NCBI GenBank assembly: GCA_029962745.1
Contig: CM057155.1
Location: forward strand, 33,062,361-33,126,360
DNA length: 64,000 nt
Reading direction: 5' to 3'
Origin: Echinometra lucunter
Lineage: Eukaryota; Echinodermata; Echinoidea; Camarodonta; Echinometridae
Shown: positions 1-10,590 of the stretch, one piece after another
Position numbering within the stretch: the first letter of the stretch is position 1
Layout: every line of letters starts with the position of its first letter
The notes under the pieces: model-generated
Databases searched by the model: none
Told to the model about the DNA's origin: nothing
What the model saw: only the letters and a program-made list of their open reading frames with translations
Made by a program: the position numbers and the translations under genes

Positions 1-411
1 ACAAAAACTTGCCGCTTGCAAGGTAGGAAGATACAACATCTTTATTCTAATGTAATTCCTCGAAAAGAATCGTCACTTTGGCCAGTTAGGGCTTTTTTAA
101 AAAATTGTCATTGTATAGCAATTTTATTCCTTTAAAGATTTACTGATATTTTATGTGACTTTATAGTGCTTGCTATCAAATTACAAGTTTTCAGATGATA
201 TTTGAGACATTAACATGTGATGTTAAATGTATGATTAAATTTGTCCTGTAAGAATTTTGTCACTATAACTAGAACTTAGCATGGATATACCTTGAAACTT
301 GAAATCTTTGCTATGCTTCTGGGTATAGGTATTGTGCAGATTTAGAACTGATTCATTGTGTAGAGTCACTGCTTAGAACTTGTTCTGTACTTTCCCCACT
401 GTTATCTACAG

Positions 412-538
412 GTATATTCAGCCACTATTTCAATACACTGTGCCTCTTGAACAGAAGATTGCCTTTTGGGTTAGCCCAAGTAGGTCCCTGCTTTAACATG
501 TCCTTACCATTGGAAGACCAAGACAAGTTCATCTTCAA
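412..538 (+). CDS. POLG2: POLG2 exon a
   Basis: The acceptor is ttatctacag and the donor is caa|gtaagt. The exon starts with the last two bases of a split codon and ends two bases into a codon. It encodes the FSHYFNTLCLLNRRLPFGLAQ-type segment of the synthetase-like core, broken here as FSHYFNTLC and LLNRRLPFGLAQVG. Confidence 0.88.
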
Positions 539-3500
539 GTAAGTACACCTTTTAAACATTTGATAGTCTCAGAGAGAGCGAGAGAGAGAGAGGGGAAGAG
601 GGAAAAGAGAGAGAGAAAAAGGAAGGGAGAGATCAGGACAGAGAGCAGGGTAAAAAATACCTGGGGGGCAATGGGCGATTTTGCCCTTGGAAGAGCTCAA
701 ATAGCTCTCTAAAATCCTTAAATCCAATTCTTTGCGGCGACTTCAGAGTCGCCTTCATCTCAGCTCTGAAAATAAGCAAAAAGTTCTCAAAACTGTGATC
801 TAGGAGCAGCAGAATTAACATTTCTTGGAACTAAGCTTTCTTGATTAACCGGTATTAGTAACACCGTACGGTATTGGATCAAAATCGGTATACATACCAC
901 CATGATTTTCTTCATACCGTGATACCGATGGCCGTCTCAAATTTATACCGTCTGGGCATTGAACTGTGTGGATTTATATGTTTTACCTCAAACTTTCCAC
1001 TACTTAAACAAGTTGGGAGTACACATAAGATCACTAGGTGTTTCTTTTTCAGATATTCAACATACCAAACACTTTAAGGGTAGATCTAACCTCGAGTCTT
1101 GACAGTACACTTCCAACACACCAGCGAGGGTATGGGCCTGCACATGGAATGCAAGTCCGGTTATACTGATGTGCAGCAAATTCATAGTGCATACACACAC
1201 ACCGAGTGTGCTGCGTTCACTGACTTGCATGTTGTGACCATAGTGCAAAACATGAATGCATGGATGAGACCCCACACCGTCCAAACCCCGTTTCATAAAA
1301 TTTGTTATCAATAACAAGCTACTGAAATCCTTGAATCTGATTGGCTGAGAGCAATTTTTTCATAGAAATGTGGCAGTTGTTACTGAAACTAAGTTTCATG
1401 AAACAGGGGCCCTGCTGGAGATGGAAGAGAAAGTGGTTATTGTCCAAACCCGTTTCATAAAATTTGTTATCAATAACAAGCTACTGAAATCCTTGAATCT
1501 GATTGGCTGAGAGCAATTTTTTCTTAGAAATATGGCAGTTGTTACTGAAACTAAGTTTCCTGAAACAGGGGCCCTGCTGGAGATGGAAGAGAAAGTGGTT
1601 ATTGTTCATGAGAGAGGAGGAATAAAGTTACCAAGATATGTCGAGCTTGCGATAGTTCGTGAGTGTATGTCAGTGTGCTAGCATGTCAAACTTTTTTGTT
1701 GTTGTCAGGAATCAGTATTTATCTATAAATGTTTATTTTCCCCTATGATTTCAATGTTGTTCTTTGGCAAACTTTTATGTGTGTACGGAGCCTCTGTTAT
1801 TTACAAATTAAATATTATCTACATGTATGAATTATCTACAAGTATGAAGAGAGGGGGAGACCAAAGCTAAGAAAATGAAAATTATCGAGGTGTTTGAAAA
1901 TAAAAGCCCAGAAAGAGATGAATTGATTCAGAGCCTGAGGACTCTATAATGAAAAAAAACAACAACAAAAACACACAGATAAGATTTCTCATGAGAAGTG
2001 TAAACAAAAGTCGATGTTTATAAAAAATAAATCAAGGGAGAAAGAAACTCGATGAGTAACAGAGGAAGAGATAGGGAGCAAGCGTAGATGAAAAAATGAA
2101 AGAAAAAACAAATATAGACAAACTTTATAAACAGAAAGTTTCTAAGACATATGTCGAGCAGCTCTTTGTGATTATTTGATGGTTCGTGAGGGAGTATCAG
2201 TGTGCTTGCATGTCAGAAGTTTTTGTGGTCATGAATCAATATTTATTGATAATTATTTAATTTTTGTATCATTGTGAAGTTGGGAAAGTTTCATGTGTTT
2301 GTTGAGCCCATATCTTAGTAAAAGAAAAATAATCTCAATGAAAAGAGGAGAGAGAGAGGACGACCAAGGGAGGGAATAAGGAAAACATGAACTAAGAAAA
2401 TTTAATTATATTTGAAGAGCCTGTGACTTTTATGTGAATTAAAAATTTCGAAGATAACACTTAACAAAAAAATGTAAACAAAAGTCAATGTTTATAAAAA
2501 CAAGCCGAGAGGAGAAAGAAACCTGATAAGAGAGTAACAGAGAAAGGAGGGAAAAGAGACGGTGAGTATCATGCCTGAGGAAAAGACGCATTAATGCTTA
2601 TTTTCCTTTAAAAGATTTTCAGCATCAAACAATGAATATTGATGCAACCAAAAAGGGCACAATTTGTGTAGAATTTTTAGCTCTTTCTGCTCATGTATTT
2701 GGTATGATTTTTAGGGCTTTGCATTAAAAGATATTAGGCCAAACCACAAAATGTGGACCTATGTCACGAATGGGTTAAAGTAGTTTTGATAGCCTGATTA
2801 CATCATCTTTCTTTTATCACCAGTGGGTTGCAAATGTCAGAGATGTCCATGCAGTTTTTCTCAACTCCTAAAACAGCTAATCTGTGGTTTAACACATGGC
2901 AGAGAGACAGATTATCATGGTGGCGAAAGGTTAGATGCACTTTCATATCATCTATTGAGTCAGAATTTTTGCTCTTTATGTGTTTTCGTTACTCTTTATA
3001 CATCTGTGCATCATTTTTGTTAGCATTCTGTGACATAATTTCTATTTTGTAATTTTGATTCACTCTGAGGGATTTTAACTGTCTTATATTTCGTACCGAA
3101 TTTGATTAATTGGAAGTTAAGAATAGCTCCTACATTGACTTTGTTTCTTTTATGTGTATGGGTGTTGTTTCCTCATTGAAAACGGTAAGATTTAGTTGTC
3201 ACATTGATCTGCCATAGGCTCCAATTCTGAGATATTTTACATTGCATTATCTAAGGGATGGAGCATTCAGTATGGTATTAGCCACTCTCCTCATTTTTCA
3301 TCTGTTCTTTTGTCTTTTGTTTGCATAATGCTGAGCTGTTTTTTTTTCTCATTCCCTACTTTTTTTTAAAACATCTCCCATATCTGTCTCTTTTCTTTCT
3401 GTCTGTCTGACTCTATCTCTGTCTCTGTCTCTGTTTCTTTTTCTCTGTTTCTGTTTCTATGTCTCTCTGTTTGTTTCTCTGTCTCTCTCTGTGTCTCTGT

Positions 3501-6500
3501 GTCTGTCTCTGTCTCTCTGTTTCTATTTTTCTGCCTCTGTTTCTCTGTCTCTCTGTGTCTCTCTGCCTCTCTTTCTCTATCTCTCTGTTCCTGTCTCTAT
3601 GTCGCTGTCTCTCTGTCTCTGGCTTTGTCTCTCGTCTCTCTGTCTGTTTCTCTGTCTCTCTGTTCCTGTCTCTTTGTCTCTGTCTCTCTGTCTCTGGCTT
3701 TGTCTCTCGTCTCTCTGTCTCTGTTTCTCTGTCTCTCTGATTCTGTTTCTCTGTCTCTGTTTCTCTATCTCTCTGTTCCTGTCTCTCTGTCTCTGTTTCT
3801 CTGTCTCTCTGATTCTGTTTCTCTGTCTCTGTTTCTCTGTCTCTCTGTTCCTGTCTCTCTGTCTCTGTTTCTCTGTCTCTCTGTTTCTGTTTCTCTGTCT
3901 CTCTGTCTATGTTTCTCTGTCTCCACCTCTCTGTCTATCTGTATCTATTTCTCTGTCTCTACCTCTCTGTGTGTATCTGTTTCTCTGTCTCCATTGCTAT
4001 GTCTGTGTCTGTCTTCGTATCTGTCTCTTTGTCTTTGCTTCTCTGTCGCTCCTGCTTATCATTTCAACTTTGTAGTTCGCTGGCATACCATCAGACTTCA
4101 CGGCAACAGACATCAAAACTACGGAACACATACAGTCTGCTGAAATACAGTACAAGTTTCCATGGGGAATAGATACCATTGAGAGAATATCCAACTATGG
4201 GAGCATACCGGTCGAACAAATGCAGGACTCCTTCAAGACTGATATGCAGGTAACGAGAAAAGCAAGTTTAAATGATTATTTCAGAGTGCAACAAAAATTC
4301 AATTTTCAAAGCAATTTTATTAAATTCTAAAAATTGTCCCACAACTGCACGAAACATTCATTGTGGAAGTACATTCTGTTTGATTTAAGGCATATTTAGT
4401 GGAATATTCATTCATTTAGTTAAAATGCATCTGAGTTTAAATGAAAGTTTTAGAAAGGGATAAGGAATGACAGAAAAAGAAAGTAAAAATGACCGTGATA
4501 AGAAAAAAAAAATGAAAAAAATCACTAGAGGGAAGTCTCACTTTTGAAATGACTTATCCAGAAATATCTCCAGAAAACAAGCAAATTTTTTAACAATATA
4601 AAAAAGCAATTAATAGAAGGCATACATGGATGGTTCATAATGCTTTTATTCACCAAGTTTTTTTATTATTTATTTTTTACTTTAGTATATTCTCTTCAGA
4701 ACCGTTTGTTGATTGAAATCTGTGTTAAATTGTAGCAACTTTCACACATGTATGCCTAAATTTCAGGGAAAGGATGGGAGGAAGTCAGTGATCCCCCACA
4801 TGATCGAAACTACTGCATCATTAGAAGGCGGCCTTCTGGCCTACCTGGTGGATGGGTACCAGGAGAAGCAACGGACAGACACCAGGGGTCAGTCAGTGTC
4901 CAGGGAGATCCTTCGGCTTCATCTCAGGCTTGCTCCTCTCAAGGTCATTGTACTACCAATCAGAGGGACCAGGGAACTCAGAGAGGTAGGGAGAGATGTG
5001 TTTTTGCTGAAGGTCCAAAATTATAGAGCACTAATTAAAAACTTAGTGATTTTGTTTGCTATTGTTGCAGTATATAGATACAGGGTATGGGTATGTTTGT
5101 TTACAGATGTATTCAGCAATGTACATGTAGATCTTTGTAGAACCCCTACTTCCCAAATGAGGTAGAATTCAATTGTACGAGAGTATGTTTGTTTGCATCT
5201 GTATGGATTGAATGCAGCTTTTATTATGCCTGTTTGTATTTCCATTGCATATGCATATCCAACACTGAAACTAACAAATCTCTTTCTACAGCTTGCGAGA
5301 GTACCCAGTGCATCTGTATTGTGTTTTGCTTCTTTTTGTAGCTGTCTGAATATTTAGGCAAGGAGTTCAGGAAAGCTGGTGTCAATGTGAGGAGCATCAT
5401 TGAAGTTGCTCCATCGCTGGAGAATTATTACACCATGTAAGTCTACATCCTGAGTATACGAGGTGTCCCAGAATAACCAGAACGGCAGACTTTCAGTACT
5501 TTGCCTTCAAAAAGTATATAATTTTTCTAATTCATTTCCTGAAGCATCTTCTACAGAAGAGAATGATGCTGAGATCATTGAATTTGATGAAGTGATTTTG
5601 ATTTATGCCCGTTTCTCAAAATGCAGTCATTTTTAAATTTCGCATGTTTTTGGCGACCGATGAGAGCAGAATTGTGTCGGAAATGATGCGTGTCGATAAC
5701 AAAGCATGCCATATGTAAGGCCATTCCCAACACAATTCTGCTCTCATCTGTCGCCAAAAACTTGTGAAATTTCAAAATGACTGCATTTTAAGAAATGGGC
5801 AAAGAATCAAAATCACTTCACCAAATTCAATTATCTTGATATTCTTCTCTTTAGAACATCCTTTACCCATTGATGTAATAAGATTATCTACTTTTTCAAG
5901 GAAAAGTACTGAAAATTTGACTTTCTGCCTTTTCTGGGACACCCATGTGAGGGGGTGTCTTGAAAAGTCCACAAAACTAATTTGCAGGCGCAAACCCATG
6001 TTAGTCATTAACCTTTCGTTTGCCAAGCGTGCCAATTGACAATGATTAAAAAACAACAGACAAAGGAGAATTGAAACAATGAAACTTTTGGGGTGGACTT
6101 TCCCTTTAAGACCATAGAAAATAGAATTACTACTTTTGCAATGTGAATATACAGGAAAATAATGAGAGTATCATGGAAACAAATGAAAACCAACAAAAAA
6201 TATTGCAACTGGCGGGCGTAAACAAACTATACTGATTGGGTAGTTAAGTAAAGAAAAGCCAAATACTTTGGTCACTTTAAAAGGCACTAACGTTTCTCAA
6301 AAGATATGTTGAAGGGAAATGTAGAAGGTACTAGACTGAAGGGGAAATGCAGAATCAGCTGGGAAGAAAAAAATCATGAACTGGAGTGGTCTAAAACTGC
6401 AAGAGTGTACCAGATTGGCAAAAGACAGAGTTATTTGTAGAAATGTTGCAATCAACCTCTGAACCGGGAGAAGATTCCTGGACAGGTAGATTACAAAGGA

Positions 6501-7562
6501 TCTGCATAATAGTTCACTTTCGGTCTTAATTAGCTACCCGATAATCCCTTGATCACCTGTGGACTGGAAAATGTACAATGAACCTGAAGATCTTGGCAAA
6601 TCTACCTCTTCAGAAATACTGTGGCAGCAGGTTGTAATTTGAATAGCACATAAAGAATTTTTCAGTGTCATGAAGGGTCGAAAAACAGTTGGACTATAGA
6701 CTATTTTGTTGAGCAGTGTTCCCATGTGATGTGATAAGACAACAACAACAACAACAACATAAACAGCAAAATAAAAGACATTTTAGGATATAGTAAATGG
6801 CAAATGGCATATTTTAGGGTCATAATCCTGTTAATTGCATTCAGATTGCATTCAGATTTGTTCGTTATGTTTTTGTTTTAAGTTTAGTAAACTTTTTGGC
6901 TTGATTGAGTTTGGTTTCTTTCTTTAAATTGAAATACACTCATTTGCTCCAAAGAGTATTTCAATTTTAAAAATCTCTTCTTTCTATCTTCTCCAGGTTC
7001 GATGAGATGGGTGTACCTTACACAATCTTACTGAATGAGAATACAGTAAAGACTGGTATACTAAGAGTGAGGCATAGAGACACAACCCTCATGGTAAGTT
7101 GGTTAGCTTTAGAACCTCAAGATAAACATTGAGTCCAGCTCTGCTTAAAAGGTTTCTTCGAACAAAGTATAAGGATCTAAACTGATGTTGAGGTCAGCAG
7201 ATCAACATTCCTAGCTCATTGGCCTGATTTAGATCTAAAGTTGAGTTTTACCAAGTTGAAGGTTTGTATTGATCTGTATGTAAAGAAGGATGGGTGAATC
7301 TTGCTTTTATTAGAAGTTTGTGTCGTAAAGATTGATACCATGCTTGTAAACTGACCAAATATCTGCAGTGTCACAGAAGTGCCTTGCCAGTTTTATTGAC
7401 ATAAATTTATATTAATATCTCCATTTTATTCCCTTGCCACTCTTTTGTCAACATGACATTTCTAATTTTGCCATCAATGTTTGATTTCTCTCAACACCAC
7501 AGCAACAACTGCATATCACTGAAGTGAAAGACATGATCATGCGGCATTTAGAGGCGGAATGA
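412..7562 (+). CDS. POLG2: DNA polymerase subunit gamma-2, mitochondrial (C-terminal exons)
   Basis: Seven coding exons: 412-538, 2824-2929, 4076-4249, 4767-4985, 5342-5436, 6997-7093 and 7503-7562. All have GT-AG borders and matching phases, giving about 291 residues and ending in TGA. Recognised landmarks are NRRLPFGLAQ, WQRDRLSWWRK, YKFPWG, GKDGRKSVIPH, LAYLVDGYQ, RLAPLKV and the terminal RVRHRDTTLMQQLHI; these correspond in order to the C-terminal 60% of vertebrate POLG2 (about 485 aa). The family is a catalytically dead class II aminoacyl-tRNA-synthetase fold. It acts as the processivity subunit of mitochondrial DNA polymerase gamma, binding the POLG catalytic subunit and DNA. The segment from LAPLKV onward is the anticodon-binding-like domain that contacts POLG. 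The N-terminal exons and the mitochondrial presequence lie to the left of the window. No lesion is seen. The introns are rich in simple repeats and small transposons. Confidence 0.93.
568..640 (+). repeat. GA-rich simple repeat in POLG2 intron
   Basis: An almost pure purine tract (GAGA with AAAG and GGGA variants) lies in the intron before exon b. It is complementary in kind to the CT tract in the next intron. Confidence 0.85.
1281..1606. mobile_element. Tandemly duplicated small inverted-repeat element
   Basis: Two head-to-tail copies with a 162-163 bp period (1281-1443 and 1444-1606) differ at only a few bases. Inside each unit, an end beginning cccgtttcataaa is matched in reverse by tttcatgaaacaggg. 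This gives a MITE-like element of roughly 120 bp, with the remaining 40 bp (gccctgctggagatgg and following) as duplicated flank. It sits in a POLG2 intron. No coding capacity is seen. Confidence 0.75.
1637..2555. repeat. Diverged tandem duplication (about 513 bp period)
   Basis: The first copy starts at tatgtcgagc (1637) and the second at the same motif (2150). Later landmarks recur in the same order: gtgagtgtatgtcagtgtgc, then gtaaacaaaagtc, then gagtaacagag. The copies carry many indels, so this duplication is older than the 162-bp one just upstream. It is intronic and non-coding. Confidence 0.7.
2824..2929 (+). CDS. POLG2: POLG2 exon b
   Basis: The acceptor is ttatcaccag and the donor is aaag|gttaga, a weak match to consensus. 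One leading base completes the codon left by exon a. The exon encodes 35 residues that include the conserved STPKTANLWFNTW and RLSWWRK motifs. It is flanked on one side by a GA-rich tract (about 570-640) and on the other by a CT-rich tract (3383-4053). Confidence 0.88.
3383..4053 (+). repeat. CT-rich (TCTCTG-type) simple-sequence tract
   Basis: About 670 bp of tctctgt/ttctctg variants on the plus strand. Reading frames through it give only Ser/Leu/Cys/Val low-complexity peptides, which are not genes. The tract ends about 20 bases before the splice acceptor of POLG2 exon c, so it acts as an extreme polypyrimidine stretch. Confidence 0.95.
4076..4249 (+). CDS. POLG2: POLG2 exon c
   Basis: The acceptor ctttgtag lies 22 bases after the end of a roughly 670-bp CT-repeat tract. 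The donor is atgcag|gtaacg. The exon has 58 codons in phase 0, with IQYKFPWGIDTIERI matching the conserved YNFPWG region of the family. Confidence 0.9.
4767..4985 (+). CDS. POLG2: POLG2 exon d
   Basis: The acceptor is aaatttcag and the donor is gagag|gtaggg. The exon has 73 codons in phase 0. It contains the most diagnostic stretch: GKDGRKSVIPH, then GGLLAYLVDGYQ, then HLRLAPLKVIVLP, which begins the anticodon-binding-like domain. Confidence 0.93.
5342..5436 (+). CDS. POLG2: POLG2 exon e
   Basis: The acceptor is ttctttttgtag and the donor is caccat|gtaagt. The exon encodes LSEYLGKEFRKAGVNV and the following helix-strand of the C-terminal domain. It ends two bases into the ATG codon that the next exon completes. 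Confidence 0.9.
5462..5943. mobile_element. Foldback transposon, 482 bp, in POLG2 intron
   Basis: The outer ends are ggtgtcccag (left) and ctgggacacc (right). The arms stay complementary for about 225 bp with small indels, passing through gaatttgatgaagtgatttt on the left and aaaatcacttcaccaaattc on the right. The central loop is about 30 bp (roughly 5690-5720). The terminal sequence resembles mariner/IS630-type ends, but I do not see a convincing target-site duplication. Non-autonomous. Confidence 0.75.
6997..7093 (+). CDS. POLG2: POLG2 exon f
   Basis: The acceptor is tatcttctccag and the donor is ctcatg|gtaagt. The exon encodes FDEMGVPYTILLNENT and GILRVRHRDTTLM. These match the end of the family's alpha/beta anticodon-binding-like domain. 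Confidence 0.92.
7503..7562 (+). CDS. POLG2: POLG2 last coding exon
   Basis: The acceptor is caacaccacag. Nineteen residues beginning QQLHITEVKDMIMRHL are followed by TGA. The length and motif agree with the C terminus of the family. Confidence 0.9.
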   Translation, partial: QQLHITEVKDMIMRHLEAE

Positions 7563-7792
7563 ACAAAGGCTGGTGGAGCTTATCATAGGGACCATGCAGA
7601 GAAACCACCATGACAAGGGCTACAAGTTGCTTGCATCCTTTGGTATCTGTAACAGACACAGTTACGCCATTCAAAAGCAGAATTGGACTCGATGATGGCT
7701 GTACAGAGGCACCACCACCTTTCATGTGAGCTATGAACTGTTCATGTCTAAGATATGATTCTGTGTCATCTAGAGACAGACTTTTGTAGAGT

Positions 7793-8215
7793 GAGGTAAC
7801 CGAAGAGGACCATAAACAGATACTGCCTTGTAACAGCGTAATGTGAACATTCATTTATCATCTAGTCAAGACATGATTCAGAATAATTGAGAGGCGGGAT
7901 GAGGTAGCCAAAGATGACCATGAAGGGATATTGCCTTGTAAAAGCAGGCTGTAAACATTCATTTATCATCTAGTCAAGACACGATCCAGAATAATTGAAG
8001 GGCAGGCTGAGGCAACCAAAGAGGGCCATGAAGAGATATTTATTGCCTAGTAGCAGTGAGCTGTGAACATTCATCTACGGTCAAGTCAAGACATGATCCT
8101 GAATCATTGAGGGGCAGAATGAGCCAGGTATGGATGGCTATGCTGATAACTGCATCTGTCAAGCTGTGTAGGACATGATCCTGTGTCATCCAGAGACGGA
8201 ACTCCAGTCTGAATC
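7793..8215 (+). repeat. Degenerate tandem repeat, about 110 bp, in the probable 3' UTR
   Basis: Three to four units are marked by the recurring series gaggtaaccgaagagg / gaggtagccaaagatg / gaggcaaccaaagagg. Each is followed by a ttgcct(t/a)gta block, an aacattcat block, and a tcaagacatgat(t/c)c block. Divergence increases toward the right end. Confidence 0.75.
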
Positions 8216-8497
8216 AAGCAAAGAGTACCATCCAGACATACCACTATCATGTAAGATGAGCAGCTGGCAACTGTAAGGTTGATGATGCTTTCTCCATTTA
8301 CACATGCATATTGTATGATTCATTTCAATAGGTATTTGTATTATTATGTGAATCTTCAGGAATGAAAAGAGAGAAAGATAGAATTGTCATGAAATCTTGA
8401 CATTGATGCATTAAGTGATTGGTGATTTGTCAAGTGATATGTTACTTGTGTTGAATGTGACTTTGTGTGATAGGAGTAAAAGTGAGAAGCAGAGGGG

Positions 8498-8628
8498 AGC
8501 ATTTCATGAAGAGTTCTGTCGGTGATTTTCACTGACTAATTTGCTTTCAGCCATTCAGATGCAAGGATTTTCAGTAGCTTATAACATTTGTTGGTGATTT
8601 TCACTGACAAAACTCTTCATGAAACGCT
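8498..8628. mobile_element. MITE with 18-bp terminal inverted repeats
   Basis: The left end agcatttcatgaagagtt is matched by the inverse of the right end aactcttcatgaaacgct, with one mismatch. Subterminal copies of ggtgattttcactgac lie inside each end. The element is 131 bp with no coding potential. Its ends are related to the element duplicated at 1281-1606. Confidence 0.8.
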
Positions 8629-9025
8629 GGTCAGTCAAAATGAAAAAAAGAAGTTATGGCACCTTATTGGCGGGGATGGGCTAGATACTATGAAAGACAG
8701 TGAAAGAGTTAATGTCCACATAAGAAACAAAAAGATCTAAGCTGAGAGGTTTTTTGAAAAGGCTCAAAGTGTGTGCAGTATAATGCTTTTTATGCAAAAT
8801 GTATTTCCACACAAATGTGATTTTCATTGACACAATTCTGTTCGATGTGTGTCAGGTATTTTTGTACCTTGAAATTTAGGATCGTTCACTGTTTTAGATG
8901 ACGCATTTTCTGAAAGGTACCAACTTACAGAATATCAGTGAATGAGTAAACTTTCTCGACTGCCAACCTGCAGAATTAGAATAGGTCCATTGCTGCTTCA
9001 AGGATGCACAAGAATACTACCCAAT

Positions 9026-9059
9026 CATGCCTTTTGCAGTATGAACTGCAAAAGGCATG
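9026..9059. other. Perfect 15-bp hairpin
   Basis: CATGCCTTTTGCAGT, a 4-base loop, then its exact reverse complement. Pairing does not extend beyond the stem. The function is unknown; it may be a relic of a small foldback element. Confidence 0.8.
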
Positions 9060-9333
9060 CAGGTGATACTGGTTTCTCCTCATTCTGTTTTTTTTTTTTT
9101 TTTTATGTCTCCACACACTAAAAGGGAACTGGAGACATTTTACCTTGGCTGCATTTGCTACAAAGAAATGATGGAGCATGTGTAATAACTGAAAACACTC
9201 TGGAATGAGCAGAAGTAAGAAAAATAGCCCCCGTAGAGAAAATCTCAATTTTTCCCTGAGTCATGAGTGAATAGATATGTGTGACTCTCAAGACAACAGA
9301 TAACAGAGCAACGGAGCAGAGGCAATACTAGTC

Positions 9334-10276
9334 CTAACTCTTTACATTGATGCTGTCTAGCCTGAGCCTTGATCTCTCATTACCTTCAATCCTATTCAAG
9401 GCAGAAAATCCTCTCTTACAGTCTGAAATAAAGAACATATGAAATAAATTGCAGTAAAATCTGTCACTTCTGTGGTGGCTAATGAATCAATTAAAATGGA
9501 ATCAATGGAGTAATTTGAATGTAATTCAATCAGAATACTCAACCCTGAAATACTGGCACTGTAGGTGATTATGAGGGAGAAGCATGAACTATGGGCACTG
9601 CATAGACCATGGCACAAGGCGATCGGGTGCCATTTTGGCCTTGGTGCCCCTCTGAGAGGATTATGAGCCCTCAAAAAAGTGGCTGTGACCTGAATTTGAC
9701 GACATTTAAGGCCTAAATTATGCTACAACGGTTACAAGTACAACTTTCATTCCTCTGGAAACATCTTCCCCACTTGCAGCCATCTTGAACCCACTCTCTG
9801 TATCTAATTCAGTCAGATGATCATGAAGAGCTTGCAGTAGCCCCTCCAAGGCGGAAATGGTGGCATCCAGATTTGGCTGGATACAGGACATATCAAGGGA
9901 GCTAGCCTGAAAGAAATAAAAAAATGAAAATATTCAGGCATTTGTGTAATACTTATTTCCATTATAATGTTTAGGAATGATACACTTTCTTCATGGCATC
10001 TTTATGCCAGCTCCAAACGATGAGCTTTGCAGTGTACAGCTTGTAGCTCTGGATTGATGGCTTGAAATTTGCGGACCACGCCATTGTTCTTGTCCGGCAT
10101 GAGGTTGGCTCCATCAGACCCAGCACTCCTGCCATCTTTTTTAAAATGTCTCCAGTTGTAATACCAAGTTGACTTGGCTTTTCCACATCTTCTGCCATAG
10201 GTTCTACAGACTGACGAGTTTCCAGCCATCTTGATGGGATGTTCTCGTCACCTAAGTTGCATATATAAACAGACAT
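9334..10276 (-). pseudogene. hAT-family / ZNF862-like transposase remnant
   Basis: Three blocks occur in the order expected on the minus strand. At 10276-9970 the block GSDGANLMPDKNNGVV and NPELQAVHCKAHRLELA is the transposase core seen in ZNF862-like hAT proteins. At 9906-9718 a 63-codon exon begins with a good acceptor (tatttctttcag) and reads LDMSCIQPNLDATISALEG. Near 9440-9334, DCKRGFSALNRI matches the C-terminal hAT dimerisation region. The first block is split between two frames around the KAKSTWYYNW stretch, so the locus is broken. Assignment to hAT rests on these motifs only. Confidence 0.7.
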
Positions 10277-10409
10277 GTATTTCTAATCATTCTTGGTTAT
10301 ATACTCACTAATGGAGAATGGGTTGCATGGGATGTTTGATTGGTAAACTGTCATTTGTGGTCTTGTATTCACTTTGTCAACTTGTCATTTCATCTAATGC
10401 TCATTCTGG

Positions 10410-10590
10410 CTTTTCACGGAGTGGACTAATTCTTGAATGTTAGAGTATATGATACAGTCATCTATCTGCATATAGTTGTACTGTCGATGTTAGCTTGTCA
10501 GTTTGGTTGTTTATGTAAATTAGAAATAATAAGGGACCAAGCACTTTGCCTCGTGGTACTCTTGATATTACTCTAACCTGTGAGTGCCCT
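10410..10590 (-). pseudogene. Non-LTR retrotransposon reverse-transcriptase fragment
   Basis: The minus strand reads VISRVPRGKVLGPLLFLIYIN, shown here as VPRGKVLGPLLFLIYIN, then STVQLYAD. This matches the G-V-P-Q-G-x-V-L-G-P and A-D-D blocks of LINE reverse transcriptases. A 4-bp duplication (agat) right after LYAD breaks the frame just before the second catalytic Asp. Only about 60 codons survive. The clade is not assigned. Confidence 0.65.

Larger units (their letters stand above)
7563..9333. other. POLG2 3' UTR and intergenic sequence
   Basis: This follows the POLG2 stop. It holds a degenerate tandem repeat (7793-8215), one MITE (8498-8628) and a perfect hairpin (9026-9059). I did not find a convincing canonical polyadenylation signal close to the stop, so the transcript end is undetermined. 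No coding region is supported. Confidence 0.6.

Noticed and set aside
860..960. Repeated taccgt/ggtat motifs before POLG2 exon b
   Set aside because: They suggest a decayed small element, but I could not define ends or a repeat unit.
3459..4172. Long overlapping plus-strand frames of Ser/Leu/Cys composition
   Set aside because: They are translations of the CT simple repeat and overlap the POLG2 acceptor and exon c in the wrong frames.
7537..7854. Minus-strand frame of 105 codons
   Set aside because: It is antisense to the POLG2 last exon and 3' UTR, with no homology signal.
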